64,000 nucleotides of DNA from Arbacia lixula. Taxonomy: Eukaryota > Echinodermata > Echinoidea > Arbacioida > Arbaciidae. Where the stretch lies: contig OZ022595.1 in NCBI GenBank assembly GCA_963669155.1, forward strand, positions 1,263,001 to 1,327,000, given 5' to 3'. The notes beneath the pieces are model-generated. The model searched no databases, had not been told where the DNA came from, and saw nothing but the letters and a program-made list of their open reading frames with translations. The position numbers were made by a program, and so were the translations under genes. Below are positions 1-10,370 of the stretch, one piece after another. Position 1 is the stretch's first letter; every line of letters starts with the position of its first letter.

Positions 1-54
1 ACGCCGTCCGTACGGCCTTGAAGAACAACTTCACCCTCATCCAGGGACCCCCTG
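1..54 (+). CDS. helicase exon (window-truncated), start of Walker A
   Basis: Frame begins at base 3 and reads AVRTALKNNFTLIQGPPG, then donor gtaaga at 55. The exon ends one base into a glycine codon, so the intron sits inside the P-loop. The left boundary is the window edge, not a splice site. Confidence 0.92.
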
Positions 55-2057
55 GTAAGAGCATGGCGAGGGGAGAGGGATGATAGAAAGAGAAAGGAGA
101 AGGAGATAGTGAAGAAGAGGGGAAAGAGAAAATGAGGATTATGTGTCAAGAGACCAAATGAAAGTATGGTGATGAAGAGGGGATAGGAGGGTTGATAGAA
201 AAAAAAGGAGAAGGAGAGAAAGAAGAGGCAAAAGGGTATGCAAGGATTATATGTAAGGAGACCAGATGAAAGTATGGTGATGAAGAGGGGAGAGGGGAAA
301 GGAGCTATAATAGAATGTGAAATGAGAAGGAGGGAGTGGGGAAGAGGAATTGGTTAGTATCATTGTTCCTTTTTTTTTAGTCACAATTTTTTAATCTGGC
401 TCAGGGAAGATTGATATTATTCTTCACCTTTGCAGGGACTGGGAAGACTGTGACTGGAGCGTACCTAGCGTACTTCTTCACCCAGATCAACCAGCGCATT
501 CCAGCCATGGGCAAGGGCAAACCACAAGTCCTGTACTGTGGCCCGTCCAACAAAGCAGTGGATGTCATCGCCAGTAAGTCAACCCCCCCCCCCCCCCTCA
601 CCCCTGTCCCACAACTGTTCTTAAAGGGATAGTTCACCCTGAAATTATTTTGGTTTCTGTAAAAGGAGACACATGAAAGAAACGTATTAGTGAAGATTTG
701 ACAAAAATTGGTCAAAGGGAATGAAAGGTTTTTGATTTTAAAATTTTGATTGTGAGACTTCACGTGTGAGGTGCTCTCCCATATGTTGTGTACTATTTTT
801 TGGGAAAATGTTCATTTTCTCAAAAGGATATTTCCAATTTCACCTGTGCATTTGATACATCAATGAAAAGAATGTATTCCTTCATCTAAGAACATGAAAT
901 ATGCAATTTATGAAAAAAGTGGTACACAACATATGGGAGAGCACTTCGCACGCGACGTCACAAAATCAAAACTTAAAAATCAAATAAATTCCTTCACTTG
1001 AAAAATAATTTCAGGGAGAACTATCCCTTTGAGGACAGGTATACCATTTGCAAATGTCATGAAACTCAGCAGACATCAGCAGTATACATGTACCCTAACA
1101 ATAACATACAGTTAGGCCTGAGATCAACGTCACAGCTGATTGCAATCATTTGCAGTCAGACTGCAGTAAATGTATGGGGCTGATTGCATTTGATTACAAT
1201 CAGCTGTGACGTTGATCTCAGGCCGTACTGTATATGAAATCTCAGTTATAGCTACACAATCATTTTCAGGGAAAGTAAAAAGCCATTCTTGTTTATGTTT
1301 GAACTGCAGCAAGCATTATCTACATTCATAATCGTATTGTCCCTGTCAGTGCACGATGCGGGCACTGCCCCATTGAACCCATACAACAACTGGAGTGGAC
1401 CGTTGCGCACAGCACACAGCGGTCTCCAGTCCCTAGGCTATAATTGTGTTTAGGACGACCCACCCAAAACCTCAAAATCTAGTTTACGTGCATTATTTGA
1501 ATTCTACACTACTTATCAGTTTCAAATTATGACTATACAGCTTGCTAAGACTTCTCTAAATGTTTTGCCAATGTTTCGATGGTTTTGTGGTGATCTGAAA
1601 AAGGGACGGGCTGTCTTTAATGGAATGTCCAATTATGTATGTATGTATGTCCGCGTTCAGCTTACCTGCAGAAGTTTGATGTGTCCATCGTGCGGGTCTA
1701 CAGCGAGGTCATTGAGGACAAGATGTTCCCTGTACCAGGCTTGGCTGGCGGTCAGACCAAGTGGAAGCGGTCAAACGAGGCCTCCGTTGACCAGCGCCTC
1801 ACCGACATCTCGCTGCACAATCTGATCCGAAGACCAGGGGCGCGCTATGCCCAAGACATCCACGCCAAGGAGCTACACTTCCAGAATGTGACCTCGGTGT
1901 CACAGGCAGAGGTCAAAGATTACAAGAGGCTGATCAAGATGGCAGAGGTACGCTTCTGGGCTTCTACCACTCTAAGCATTACAGAGAAAGAGAGGGAGGG
2001 GGGGAAATGGGATGGGGAGGGAGGGAGGAGGGAGGGTGAAAGAGAAAGAAAGAAAGG

Positions 2058-2113
<56 letters not shown>

Positions 2114-5100
2114 AAAAGGAAGGGAGGGAGAAAGAAAGAAAGAAAGAGAGAGGAAGAGAGATAGAAAGAAAGAGGAAGAGAGATAGAAAGAAAGAGGAGG
2201 GGAGACTGATGGAGACAGAGAAAGAAAGAATCAACCTGTCTATACATGTATAGGTCTATCCACCATATTTCTTGCTCTGCTTGTGTGTGTATCTTTATAT
2301 CCATCTTGTTTAGTCCACTATGTCTCTGTCTGAACTGTCATTTATTCCTCTGCCTCTATATCATGATCTATAGTACCTATATATAAATCTCTCTATCTCT
2401 ATTCCTACCCACAATTGACATCCATCTATCTACATTTATATCTCTGCCTGAATAACTGTCCATGCATCTGTTTATTCATTTATCCCTCTGCCTATATATC
2501 ATGATTTATATCCCTTCTATGAATATTCATGAGTATTCTGGGAACGTGATTGGTCAATTGATGATCGCAGACTACAAAATAATTTGACTATATCTGCCTC
2601 AGCTCCGGATATTTTTCACTATTTTTTCATGGGGAGGACTGCGCATGCTCTATTTACCATTTTCTTCCTTGGCACTACTGCGCATGCTCTCTACCTGAGC
2701 GGGCGTAAATTAGTGCGCGCATGAATGCAGTGCGCGGTGTGTTGCGCATATACCTGGGATGAACCGATATCGAGACAGAGAAAAAAAAAGGCAACATACA
2801 ACCACATGGTGTTACCGAAAGTTTTACTATTTTCTAAATAGTATTTATTAGTTATTGTTTTACAAAAGGGATATAAAACAAATATACCAAGCATTGAGTT
2901 CGAAAGTATAGTGAAAATTATCCATCTTCGGAGGGATAGGTAAAAGTTACTATTTTTTCCTCGGGGGCTTCGCCCCTCGGAAAAAATAGTTCTATGCCAC
3001 TCCCTCCTCAGATAGATAATTTCCACTATACAATCTCACAGCTTGGTATATTTGTATACTATATATCTGTATATATTACCTATGTATAAATCTCTTTATC
3101 TATATGCCTACCCACAATAAACTTCTACCTATCTACCCATCTACCGTCTACCATCTACATGTATCTGTATCTCCATGTATCAGTCTGTCCTTCCATCTAT
3201 TGATTCATTGCTCTGTTCCTCTGCCTGTCTCTCTGCAGGAAAATGAGCTAAAGAGGCATGCCATTGTTCTATGCACATGTAACACGGCAGGCGGGAAACG
3301 CATCCGTGAGTTCACAAACATCATCCAGTGCATTGTGGATGAAGCAGGGATGTGCAACGAGCCAGAGACGCTCGTACCCCTCACTAACACCCTCCCTCAT
3401 CAGATCGTGCTGATTGGAGATCACAAGCAGCTCAGGTAGGGTGGATGGTGGTGGTGGTGGTGGTGATGGTGGTGGTGGTGGTGGTGGTGGTGATGGTGGT
3501 GGTGGCGGGGTAATGATGATGATGGTTGTGGCGGTGGTTGTGATGATGGTGGTGGTGTTTGTGGTGGTGGTGGCTCTGAGGATGATGTTGGAGGGGCAGG
3601 GCATGATGGTGTTAGTGATGATGGTAGTGATGGTGGTGGTGGTGGTGGCTGTGAGGATGGTTATACTGGTGGAGGGGTGAGGTATGATGGTGTTAGCAAA
3701 GACAGTAGTGGATGATATTGGTGATAATTTTAATGGTGGGGGAGGCTGGTATTTGTTGTTTGTGGTCACTGTCATGGTAATGGTACTTAAAAAGAACTTG
3801 TAACAATAGAAATAATGAAGGAGGAAATCTAAACTGATCTATGCATTATCATTCATATTTCTCCATAATGATACATGCTTGAATCCATGTCATAGAAAGA
3901 TCCACCTTTCTCCTCCCAGACCCATTATCACAGAGCCCAATGCTCGAGATCTGATGATGTGGAAATCCCTTCTGGAGAAGTACAAGCACAAGGCCAAGAT
4001 GCTGACCATCCAGTACAGAATGGTAAGCCTACTGCTCCCTTCAGGCTCCTATAGCAAGCAGCTAATGAGCTACTTACGCCATTGTTAAAGGGATAGTTCA
4101 CCCTGAAACTATTTTGGTTTCAATAAAAGGAGACACATGAAAGAAACATCAGTGAAGGTTTGAAAAAATTGGTCAAAGGAAAGCAAAGTTATTTGATTAT
4201 AAAGTGTTGATTTTGTTACGTCACACATGTGAGATGTTCTCCCATATGTTGTGTACTGCTTTTTCCATAAATTGCTTTTTTTATGTTCTTTGAGGAAGGA
4301 ATACATTCTTTTCATAGCAATATGTGTGTAAAAACATGTGTCTAACAATATATCAAATGCACAGATAAAAATGGTAAATAGTCTTTTGAGAAAATATGGG
4401 AGAGCACCTCGCACTTGACGTCACAAAATCAAAACTTTAAAATCAAATAACTTTCTTTTCCTTGGACCAATTTTTGTCAAACCTTCACTGATATGTTTCT
4501 TTCATTTCATTTTTATTTTAAATCTATTCTTGAATGAATCATCATTTAGCATGATACCATCTGAAAATATATTGAAATATGTAACATGCATTCATGAATA
4601 AATCTTCATTTAGCATGATACCATCTTAATATACATTGGAATATTTGAAATATATTCTTTAATAAATCATTATTTAGCACGATGCCATCTGAAAATGTAT
4701 TGAAATATTTTCAATATATTCTTGAATAAATCGTCATTTAGCACGAAGCCATCTGTGAATTCCCGTCCGAAACGTTCTACGAGGGCCGCCTGCAGACAGA
4801 CCGTTCGGTCCACATGCGCAGCCCAGATCCGTTGAGGGCGCTGTGGCCAAACCATGGACAGACACCAACCGTCTTCTGTCACGTCTACGGCAAGGAGGAA
4901 ACTCTGACGGTCAAATCGGATGAGGGCAATGAGATGTCGAAGGGAAACATGGCTGAAATGGGACACGCAGTGAGTCTTTCTCTGTGTCTTCTTTATTTCT
5001 CCTAACTCATTTTATTATACAAAATCAGTTTAAGAATGTACTTTAATAAATTTTTCCATGATGTATTCTAGGTTTCATTATAACACAAATTATAAAGTTT

Positions 5101-8100
5101 TTAGTTTTTATGCCTCCGCCACGAAGTGGCCTGTGTTTTCGGGTTGTCTGTCCATCCGTCCCGAATCCGTTTAGGCAATATCTTGAGAATCGTTAACCAG
5201 ATTTGCTTCAAACTTGGTACATGTGTGTATTGCATGAAACCAATGAAGTGTGTAAAATAGGGGCAATTCTGATTGAGGTCAAAGGTCAATGAACTTAGTG
5301 TAAAATTGCCCAAAATTGACCCTTTTCACAATAAAGCCAAATCAAAGGATCCAATTCTCATGAAACATGGTACAAAGATGGATCACTACTTGGGAATAGA
5401 CTGGTGACATTTTTGTTAAAATTAATGAAAGTTCAGAGGTCAAAGGTCAATGAACTTTGCCAAAATTGGCTAAAAACTGCCCCAAGCTTTGGCCCCAAAT
5501 TTATATTTTTCACAATAAACCGAAATCCAATGGTGCAATTCTAACCAAACATGGTAAAGAGATGTATCACTTCATGGAGGTAGATTGATGGAAGTTTGGG
5601 TAAAACTTCCTGAAAGGTCAAAGGTCAATGAACTTTGCCAAAAATTAGCTAAAAAATTGCCCCCAAAGTAATATTTTTCAAAATAATTCAAGATTCAATT
5701 ATGCAAAACCAACCAAACATGGTGCAAAGATAGATCACTACTTGGGGGTAGACTGATGATGTTTTTGGTGAGAATTCTCAAAGGTCAGAGGTCAAATGTC
5801 AATGAACTGCCAAAATTGGCTAAAAATTGTGCCAAATTTAATATTTTTCACATTGAATGCAAAACTAGTGTTCAATTTGAACCAAACATGGTACAAAGAG
5901 TATCACTTCATGGAGATAGACTTGTGAAAGTGTGGGAAAAATTTCTGAAAGGTCAAAGGTCAATGAACTTTACCCCCAAATTGGCTAATTTTAAACAAAC
6001 TTGATACAAGGATGGCTTTAGATGGACTGATTAGATTGGAAGTCAAAGGTCAAGGAACATTGCCAAACTTGGCCAAACATGGAAAAACAGAATATGATAT
6101 TTTCATTTTATAGGAATTAAATGGTTCATTGCCCACCAAACAGGTTTTCTGAGAATAAATCTAAATAGAGCTAGCAAAGAGGCGGAGGCATATTTATCGA
6201 CTGCGCGGCAGTCGAATTGCTCTAGTTTTTCTTATTTGGGGGAGTAAAATTGCTAACATTTTGAAAACAAAAATCATTTCCTTGTGGTAATTCATTATCA
6301 TGTATCCAGTAAAATCAGTCATTTGTTGGGAAATTTTGCCATGTATCAGGGAATTTTGCATGGTATTTCTTTATTTTGTTGTTGTTTCCCACTCTACAAA
6401 ACAAATGATGCACATTTTGGTTGTGGTTCTGTAGAATTGTGTGCATGTGGTAACTTTGGCACTCGGCTGCACCTTGTATGTTGAAACCAAATGACCTTGT
6501 GCCCACCATTCATACCGACCTACTCAGACCTGTGTATAATTTGTATAATGACAGATATTGATATTTCCTTTGTCCTCTCTGTTGCTCCTTCTCTGTCCAG
6601 ACCCGTATTGTCAACCAGCTGATACGGAGGGGCGCCAAGCAGGCCAGCATCGTGGTGCTCTCCCAGTACAAGCTGCAGTGCACCCAGATAGAGCAGAGGT
6701 TAAAGGTCATGGGTTACCGTGAGGTCAAGGTCAGCACCGTGGTCACCAGCCAAGGTCAGTCACTCATACAAGCCTCCATGGAGATATATGGAAGATGACT
6801 TTTTTGTAATATTCAACTTTATTTTGCACTTGAGAAGGATGTCGAGCTTGTTATTAGAGGTCAGATTTATCAGACATCAAAGGTCAATGAATTGTGCCAA
6901 AATTGGTCAAAAATGGCATCAATATTGATATTATTTACTTAAGAAAGAAGCCTAGCTTGAAATTAGAGGTCATATTCATCAGAATTGTTCTAGTTAATTT
7001 TGAACTGTAGTAGACACCTCTTCATACCACTGTTATTTAATCCAATTTACTTGCAGAGGATCGTTGTATTATTTCATTTGTTGTATTTTTATGTGTTTTT
7101 ACCTTGTGAATTGTCGCAATTCAGCTGTATGGCTGCGTAGATAATTTGAATAAGTATTGAATTGAAATTTGGTCGGCCCATTATAAGGTTGCTCCTTCCT
7201 GGCTGCTACCCTCTCATGCAATATTGATTTCTGTGTTTTATGTATTTATCTCCTATTCATGTTCATGTGTCTATTTATTGTTTTGCATTGAGTGAAATAA
7301 AGTTGAAATGAAATTGAAATGGAATGGAATGAAATTGAAATAAAATGAAATTGAAATGGAATTGAAATGACATTAAAATGAAGTGAAATTGAAAATGAAA
7401 TGGAATTGAAATGAAATGAACTTGAAATGACATTGACATTGAAATTGAATTTGTATTTTGGTGGGCAGGGAGTGAGTGGGACTACGTTGTGTTATCCACC
7501 GTCCGCTCGATGCCACAGATTGAGATTGACGAGAAGCCAAGTAAAGGGTGGCAGCGCAAGCACCTGGGCTTCATCATGGATGAGAACCAGATGAATGTTG
7601 CACTCACTCGGGCCAAGCGAGGGCTCATCGTCATTGGTGAGTGTACGGCAGTGCTTGGCATGGGTAATAGGGACATCCACACACACTAGCCTTTGTGAAA
7701 TTGATGTTTTGATTTTGTTCGATATCTCACTTATTTTATTTAGTGTGAATGCAAAAAAATAACTTCATGCGCGAGTGTGGGTGATTAATCGCAACTTCTG
7801 TGTAATGTGCTGTTTTGAAAATTTACTATATCTTCAGAAATGTAAATACTACCTTGACGAATTTGGTATCAAATGAAAGAGCGTATTAAGTTCTTTTACA
7901 TGCTTGGGATGCTGTTGGGATTAGGTTATATTTCAGGTTGAATTTTCCTTGAAGAAAAACAAGTAATATTTGTGCCAAAAGTGTTCTATTATTATATTTT
8001 CAAACATTGTTTCATACAATATATAAATGTCAAATCTACGATTTATATTACATTTTCTATCATTTTTTGGAGAAAAAAAAACACGTAAATATTTTTCAGC

Positions 8101-9092
8101 TCCTGATGACAAAGCGATGTGATGAAGGGGCATGACATACTCATTTGTTTGATATCAAATTCGTCATGAAAGCACAAATATTATAAAAGATACAGTAAAT
8201 TTTATGATGTTTGGCAAGTGTCAACTTTTCTTTGAATTTCCTTGGTGTTTTTCCATTAATTTCCATTAATGCACACAAAACCCATCGAGCAGCAGTTTAT
8301 CTGGCAGAAGGAGTTTACTCCACATTACATCACATCATATTGTACACCATTAATACACACAAAACCCATCGAGCAGCAGTTTGTCTGGCAGAAGGAATTT
8401 ACTCCATATTACATCACATCATATTGTACACCATTAATACACACAAAACCCATAGAGCAGCAGTTTGTCTGGCAGAAGGAGTTAACTCCATATTACATCA
8501 CATCATATTGTACACCATTAATACACACAAAACCCATAGAGCAGCAGTTTGTCTGGCAGAAGGAGTTTACTCCATATTACATCACATCATGTTGTATACC
8601 ATTAATACACATAAAACCCATAGAGCAGCAGTTTGTCTGGCAGAAGGAGTTAACTCCATATTACATCACATCATATTGTATACCAGTCATACACACAAAA
8701 CCCATAGAGCAGCAGTTTATCTGGCAGAAGGAGTTAATTCTTTCTTCCATGATTGTCATATTGTACACTAGTAATGCATCCACGTCCTATCAGCTGCAGT
8801 TTATCTGGCAGAAGGTGTTAACTCTTTTTACATCATGTCATATTGTACACCGGTAATGTACACAAGTCCCTCAGAACAGTATAGTGTCTGGCACAGGAAG
8901 GTTGAAAAAACTTATTTTCTCTCATAACCCCCCCCCCCCCTCCCCCTTCCCTCTCCTTCTCCCCTCCTCTGTGCAGGTAACAAGCATCTTCTGGAGACTC
9001 ACTACAGGTGGCGTGAGTTGATCAAGAAATACGAGGACCAGGGGTGTGTGATGGAGGCGAGGAACTTCCCCCCTTTTGGAAGAGCGAACTAA
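1..9092 (+). CDS. HELZ2-like SF1 RNA helicase, 3' part of gene (9 exons)
   Basis: Joined exons 1-54, 436-573, 1661-1947, 3239-3435, 3920-4022, 4742-4969, 6601-6754, 7469-7636 and 8977-9092 give 480 residues and a stop, in one frame with no internal stop. Visible motifs: Walker A (GPPG/TGKT, split by intron 1), SNKAVD (motif Ia region), VDEAG (motif II), IGDHKQLRP (motif III), QYRMHEAICEFPS (motif IV region), TSQGSEWDYVVLS (motif V) and NVALTRAKRGL (motif VI). These define an Upf1-like superfamily 1B RNA/DNA helicase. The spacing and the DEGNE segment before motif V match the C-terminal helicase of HELZ2 best; HELZ, MOV10 and ZNFX1 share the fold. The expected activity is ATP-driven nucleic acid unwinding. 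Vertebrate HELZ2 has a second helicase and an RNB nuclease domain upstream; these would lie outside the window. The gene is partial at the left edge. Helicase assignment is very sure, the HELZ2 subfamily less so. Confidence 0.9.
55..435 (+). other. helicase intron 1, polypurine
   Basis: Almost entirely A/G on the + strand from about 62 to 350 (imperfect direct repeats of a gatgaagaggggagag-type unit), starting a few bases after the donor. No coding signal. Acceptor cctttgcag ends at 435. Confidence 0.8.
436..573 (+). CDS. helicase exon with rest of Walker A and motif Ia
   Basis: Completes the split glycine and reads TGKTVTGAYLAYFF, then CGPSNKAVDVIA. Acceptor cctttgcag, donor gtaagt followed at once by a poly-C run. 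Exits in phase 1, which fits the next exon. Confidence 0.93.
578..605 (+). repeat. poly-C tract just after a splice donor
   Basis: A run of about 16 C residues begins within ten bases of the exon 2 donor. Confidence 0.85.
621..1032. mobile_element. TTAA-flanked MITE, family A, copy 1
   Basis: Left end ttaaagggatagttcaccct and right end with the reverse complement (agggagaactatcccttt) form terminal inverted repeats. The interior arms also pair (the gacgtcac and tcccatatgttgtg words appear at both sides). No transposase. Four other copies and a fragment lie in this window (4085, 45819, 48335, 59288; fragment 12766). TTAA at the ends of the better copies suggests mobilisation by a piggyBac-type transposase; that is inference. 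Confidence 0.85.
1020..1440. repeat. dispersed repeat, family G, with nested foldback
   Basis: The segments around 1025-1106 and 1233-1440 resemble 25370-25640 and 50700-51150 in wording (a tcatgaaa.. start, ctacattcat, then a tggagtgga..ccg block and taggctat end). The foldback at 1107-1232 interrupts it. Not coding in any consistent frame. Confidence 0.5.
1107..1232. mobile_element. foldback MITE, family B, copy 1
   Basis: Starts tacagttaggcctgagatca and ends with the complement tgatctcaggccgtactgta. The arms carry gtcacagctgattgcaatca. A second copy is at 11546-11670. Its interior resembles the unit of the 43-bp satellite at 38.5-39.7 kb. Confidence 0.85.
1661..1947 (+). CDS. helicase exon between motifs Ia and II
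   Basis: Begins with two bases completing a codon, then YLQKFDVSIVRVYSE and further to KDYKRLIKMAE. 95 complete codons, phase 0 exit, donor gtacgc. The acceptor cgttcag has a weak pyrimidine tract. The VRVYSE strand is typical of Upf1-like helicases after motif Ia. Confidence 0.9.
1985..2240 (+). repeat. (GAAA)n/(GGGA)n purine microsatellite
   Basis: Starts about 40 bases after the exon 3 donor. Long runs of gaaa with ggga interruptions. Open frames across it are low-complexity artefacts. Confidence 0.9.
2873..3060. mobile_element. foldback MITE, family C
   Basis: Left arm aacaaatataccaagcattg and gtatagtgaaaattatcc pair with right arm ggataatttccactatac-like and cttggtatatttgtat sequence. 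The centre at 2950-2991 is a tight hairpin (actattttttcc ... ggaaaaaatagt with ggggc/gcccc inside). No coding capacity. Confidence 0.75.
3239..3435 (+). CDS. helicase exon with motifs II and III
   Basis: Contains CIVDEAGMCNEPETLVPL (Walker B, DEAG) and QIVLIGDHKQLR (motif III, which couples ATP hydrolysis to unwinding). Acceptor tctctgcag, donor gtaggg, exit phase 2, completed by the first base of the next exon. Confidence 0.95.
3436..3700 (+). repeat. (GGT)n/(GAT)n trinucleotide repeat after a donor
   Basis: Begins inside the first 10 bases of the intron. Mixture of tgg, tga and gat triplets. ORFs here are low-complexity. Confidence 0.9.
3920..4022 (+). CDS. helicase exon reaching the QYRM motif
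   Basis: The first base completes the arginine codon from the previous exon, then PIITEPNARDLMMWKSLLEK and a short run to QYRM. Acceptor ctcctcccag, donor gtaagc, 34 codons, phase 0 exit. Confidence 0.93.
4085..4507. mobile_element. TTAA MITE, family A, copy 2 (right end lost)
   Basis: Starts ttaaagggatagttcaccct, carries the same interior as copy 1, and ends in cttcactgatatgtttctttc without the right terminus. Confidence 0.82.
4527..4758 (+). repeat. 64-bp tandem repeat containing a splice acceptor
   Basis: Four units begin at 4527, 4591, 4655 and 4719, exactly 64 bases apart, each with a ttcttgaataaatc-like start and a catttagca(c/t)ga.gccatct core. The last unit's core is the genuine acceptor and first codons of the helicase exon at 4742. 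Confidence 0.88.
4742..4969 (+). CDS. helicase exon after QYRM (HEAICEFPS...DEGNE)
   Basis: Reads HEAICEFPSETFYEGRLQT at the start and VKSDEGNEMSKGNMAEMGHA at the end. 76 codons in phase 0, donor gtgagt. The acceptor tcatttag is the final unit of the 64-bp tandem repeat upstream, so this start was chosen by frame continuity with QYRM. Confidence 0.93.
5105..6226 (+). mobile_element. candidate non-autonomous Helitron-like element
   Basis: Runs from tatgcctccgccacgaagtg to a right end that again carries ggcggaggcata. The right end holds an 8-bp stem (tcgactgc/gcagtcga at 6197-6204 and 6208-6215), then attgct and CTAG followed by T. That hairpin plus CTRR-T layout is the signature of Helitron 3' ends. 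The inside is four or five degenerate repeats of roughly 200 bp with ggtcaaaggtcaatgaactt. No Rep/helicase ORF. The left terminus was not defined. Confidence 0.55.
6601..6754 (+). CDS. helicase exon (RecA2 core)
   Basis: Reads TRIVNQLIRRGAKQASIVVL and later KVSTVVTSQ. Acceptor tctgtccag, donor gtcagt, phase 1 exit. The TSQG junction to the next exon forms motif V. Confidence 0.93.
7090..7460 (+). repeat. LINE/SINE-like 3' tail with (GAAAT/TTGAA)n
   Basis: A degenerate repeat of ttgaaatgaaa units follows a short hairpin gaattgtcgcaattc and gagtgaaataaag. Resembles the A/T-rich simple tails left by non-LTR elements. Ends a few bases before the exon 8 acceptor. Confidence 0.55.
7469..7636 (+). 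CDS. helicase exon with motifs V and VI
   Basis: Reads GSEWDYVVLSTVRSMPQIEI and ends with NQMNVALTRAKRGLIVI. The arginine of LTRAKRG is the expected arginine finger. Acceptor gtgggcag, donor gtgagt, phase 1 exit. Confidence 0.95.
7815..8245 (-). mobile_element. truncated Tc1-like MITE (second copy)
   Basis: Matches the reverse complement of the interior of the element at 45004-45622 (tgacgaatttggtatcaaatg and gatgacaaagc words in the same order). Lacks the outer termini. Abuts the 84-bp minisatellite. Confidence 0.75.
8263..8850 (+). repeat. 84-bp minisatellite, about 7 units
   Basis: Units start near 8263, 8347, 8431, 8515, 8599, 8683 and 8767, each beginning (cc)attaatacacacaaaaccc. 84 is a multiple of three, so two reading frames stay open through the array. 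It lies in a helicase intron, so coding is unlikely. Confidence 0.93.
8977..9092 (+). CDS. helicase terminal exon with stop codon
   Basis: Begins with two bases completing glycine, then NKHLLETHYRWRELIKKYE and ends FPPFGRAN followed by TAA at 9090-9092. Acceptor tctgtgcag follows a 50-base pyrimidine tract of mostly C. The NxxLL..W..L..Y tail is typical of Upf1-like helicases after motif VI. Confidence 0.93.
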
Positions 9093-9285
9093 AAAGGGGT
9101 CTGGAGTGTGCACCTCTCAACCAATCAACAACCAGAGGTGTGTGATGGAGGCAAGAGGTGAACTGATCAAGAAATACGAGGACCAGGGGTGAAGGATTGA
9201 GGCAAGAAACTTTGTCCCGTTTGGAGGGTAGTAAAGAGGGGTCAAGTTGTGGTGGAGTACGAACCTCTCAACCAATCAAGTTGAT
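9013..9285 (+). repeat. tandem duplication of the terminal exon and 3' UTR
   Basis: 9013-9128 recurs, diverged, at about 9151-9285: gatcaagaaatacgaggacc, ggaggc.ag.aactt and acctctcaaccaatcaa appear in the same order. A shorter partial copy (aggtgtgtgatggaggc) sits between them. In the copy, the frame is stopped just after the tyrosine-glutamate-aspartate segment. Confidence 0.88.
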
Positions 9286-9398
9286 TGACCCCCGTAGATT
9301 AATAGATGTACATTGCTAGCTATGCTACACATTTTTCATTGGCTGTTGGGAAAATTGCCTTCATTTTGTGTGCACCACAGTCACCAATCTGTGCAGGT

Positions 9399-9609
9399 TA
9401 CTGTATATGCCATATATTTTGCGAGTCTAGGACTTCCAGACAATTTTGCGAGTGGTTAAATTCGCGATCGTGGAGTACTTGTACTATTAGTACATGTGCT
9501 CGTGCATGTCGTATTCATGTTTTCGCGTGTTGTTAAATTCACGATTGGCATCTGACTCGCAAAATTTGTGAAAATAAAACCCCCGCAAAATTTATGGCGT
9601 ATACAGTAT
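9399..9609. mobile_element. TA-flanked foldback MITE, family D
   Basis: Left end ttactgtatatgccatatat and right end atttatggcgtatacagtat are inverted repeats, with ttttgcgag/ctcgcaaaat further in. About 210 bp, no ORF of note. TA at the ends fits a Tc1/mariner-type origin. Confidence 0.8.
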
Positions 9610-9974
9610 ACACACACATAGACTAGGGCAACGTGTTGCCTGGCCCAGAAACAGATCAAGATGGAAAGAAAGTGAGCTGAGCTTATTGAGCATTGAGTTA
9701 TGGGAGACAGTAGCTTTATAGTGTAGGAGTTGTGAGAGAAATGTGTTGTGTAGCACTTCTGTGAGAAATGTGATATTTTTGTCATCCCAGTGTATATGTG
9801 ATGCAGAGCCTATGTATACTATATCTAAATGTTTTGAGTAAATGTAATGCGCACATGTACACATATATATTTTGAAATTAGGTTTGTAGTGAGGGATGAA
9901 GTGCTATATGACTGTGGTATTATGTTTGACATTAATTTATTTTGTGGTCAGCTTGTAAGAGCTTGTCCAGTGGC

Positions 9975-10370
9975 AATGTATAGGTCAGAATCATGGACAA
10001 TACAACAGTGTGATGTAACATAAAATGCCTTCAAACGAAGTTTTATAGGAACGCCCTACTGGTGCCTTGGATACAAAGGAAAGTAAACAAATCCATATAA
10101 CAAGAGCCGGTTGTGACAGATTGCTATTTTCTCAATTTCATAATTAAGTGTAAATTTAAATATTTTGGTCATTTGAAGTGACATCATCCACTGGAGAGGA
10201 CATTTAGGGATGGGGAAGTACCTGGAAAGTTTTCAAGAGGAAGGCAGAGGATGCATTAGTAGCGGGGTGTGACAGACCAGCTAGAGATTCCCCTTGTTGC
10301 AGCCCGCAGATTAGAACAGGATAGAGATCTGTATAGGCGGACCGTAACTGCAGCAATCAGAGAAGTGTAA
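9975..10370 (+). pseudogene. decayed non-LTR retrotransposon fragment (RT C-terminal region)
   Basis: Translations in switching frames read RSESWTIQQCD near 9980 and VTDQLEIPLVAARRLEQDRD to a stop at 10370. These resemble the extreme C-terminal segment after the reverse-transcriptase domain of LINE proteins (SESWT... then LARDRDxWR). Several stops and frameshifts show it is dead. Confidence 0.65.

Noticed and set aside
1639-2253. 204-codon plus ORF
   Set aside because: Its first part is helicase exon 3, but the frame runs through the donor at 1948 into a (GAAA)n microsatellite. The real exon stops at 1947.
3269-3775. 168-codon minus ORF and 88-codon plus ORF
   Set aside because: Threonine/proline or glycine/valine translation of a (GGT/GAT)n repeat that begins at the exon 4 donor.
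8211-8856. Two overlapping 186- and 195-codon ORFs
   Set aside because: Open only because the 84-bp repeat unit is divisible by three. It lies in an intron between conserved helicase exons.
9130-9240. An additional helicase exon after the stop
   Set aside because: The homology to the terminal exon is a diverged tandem copy with stops and no acceptor of its own.
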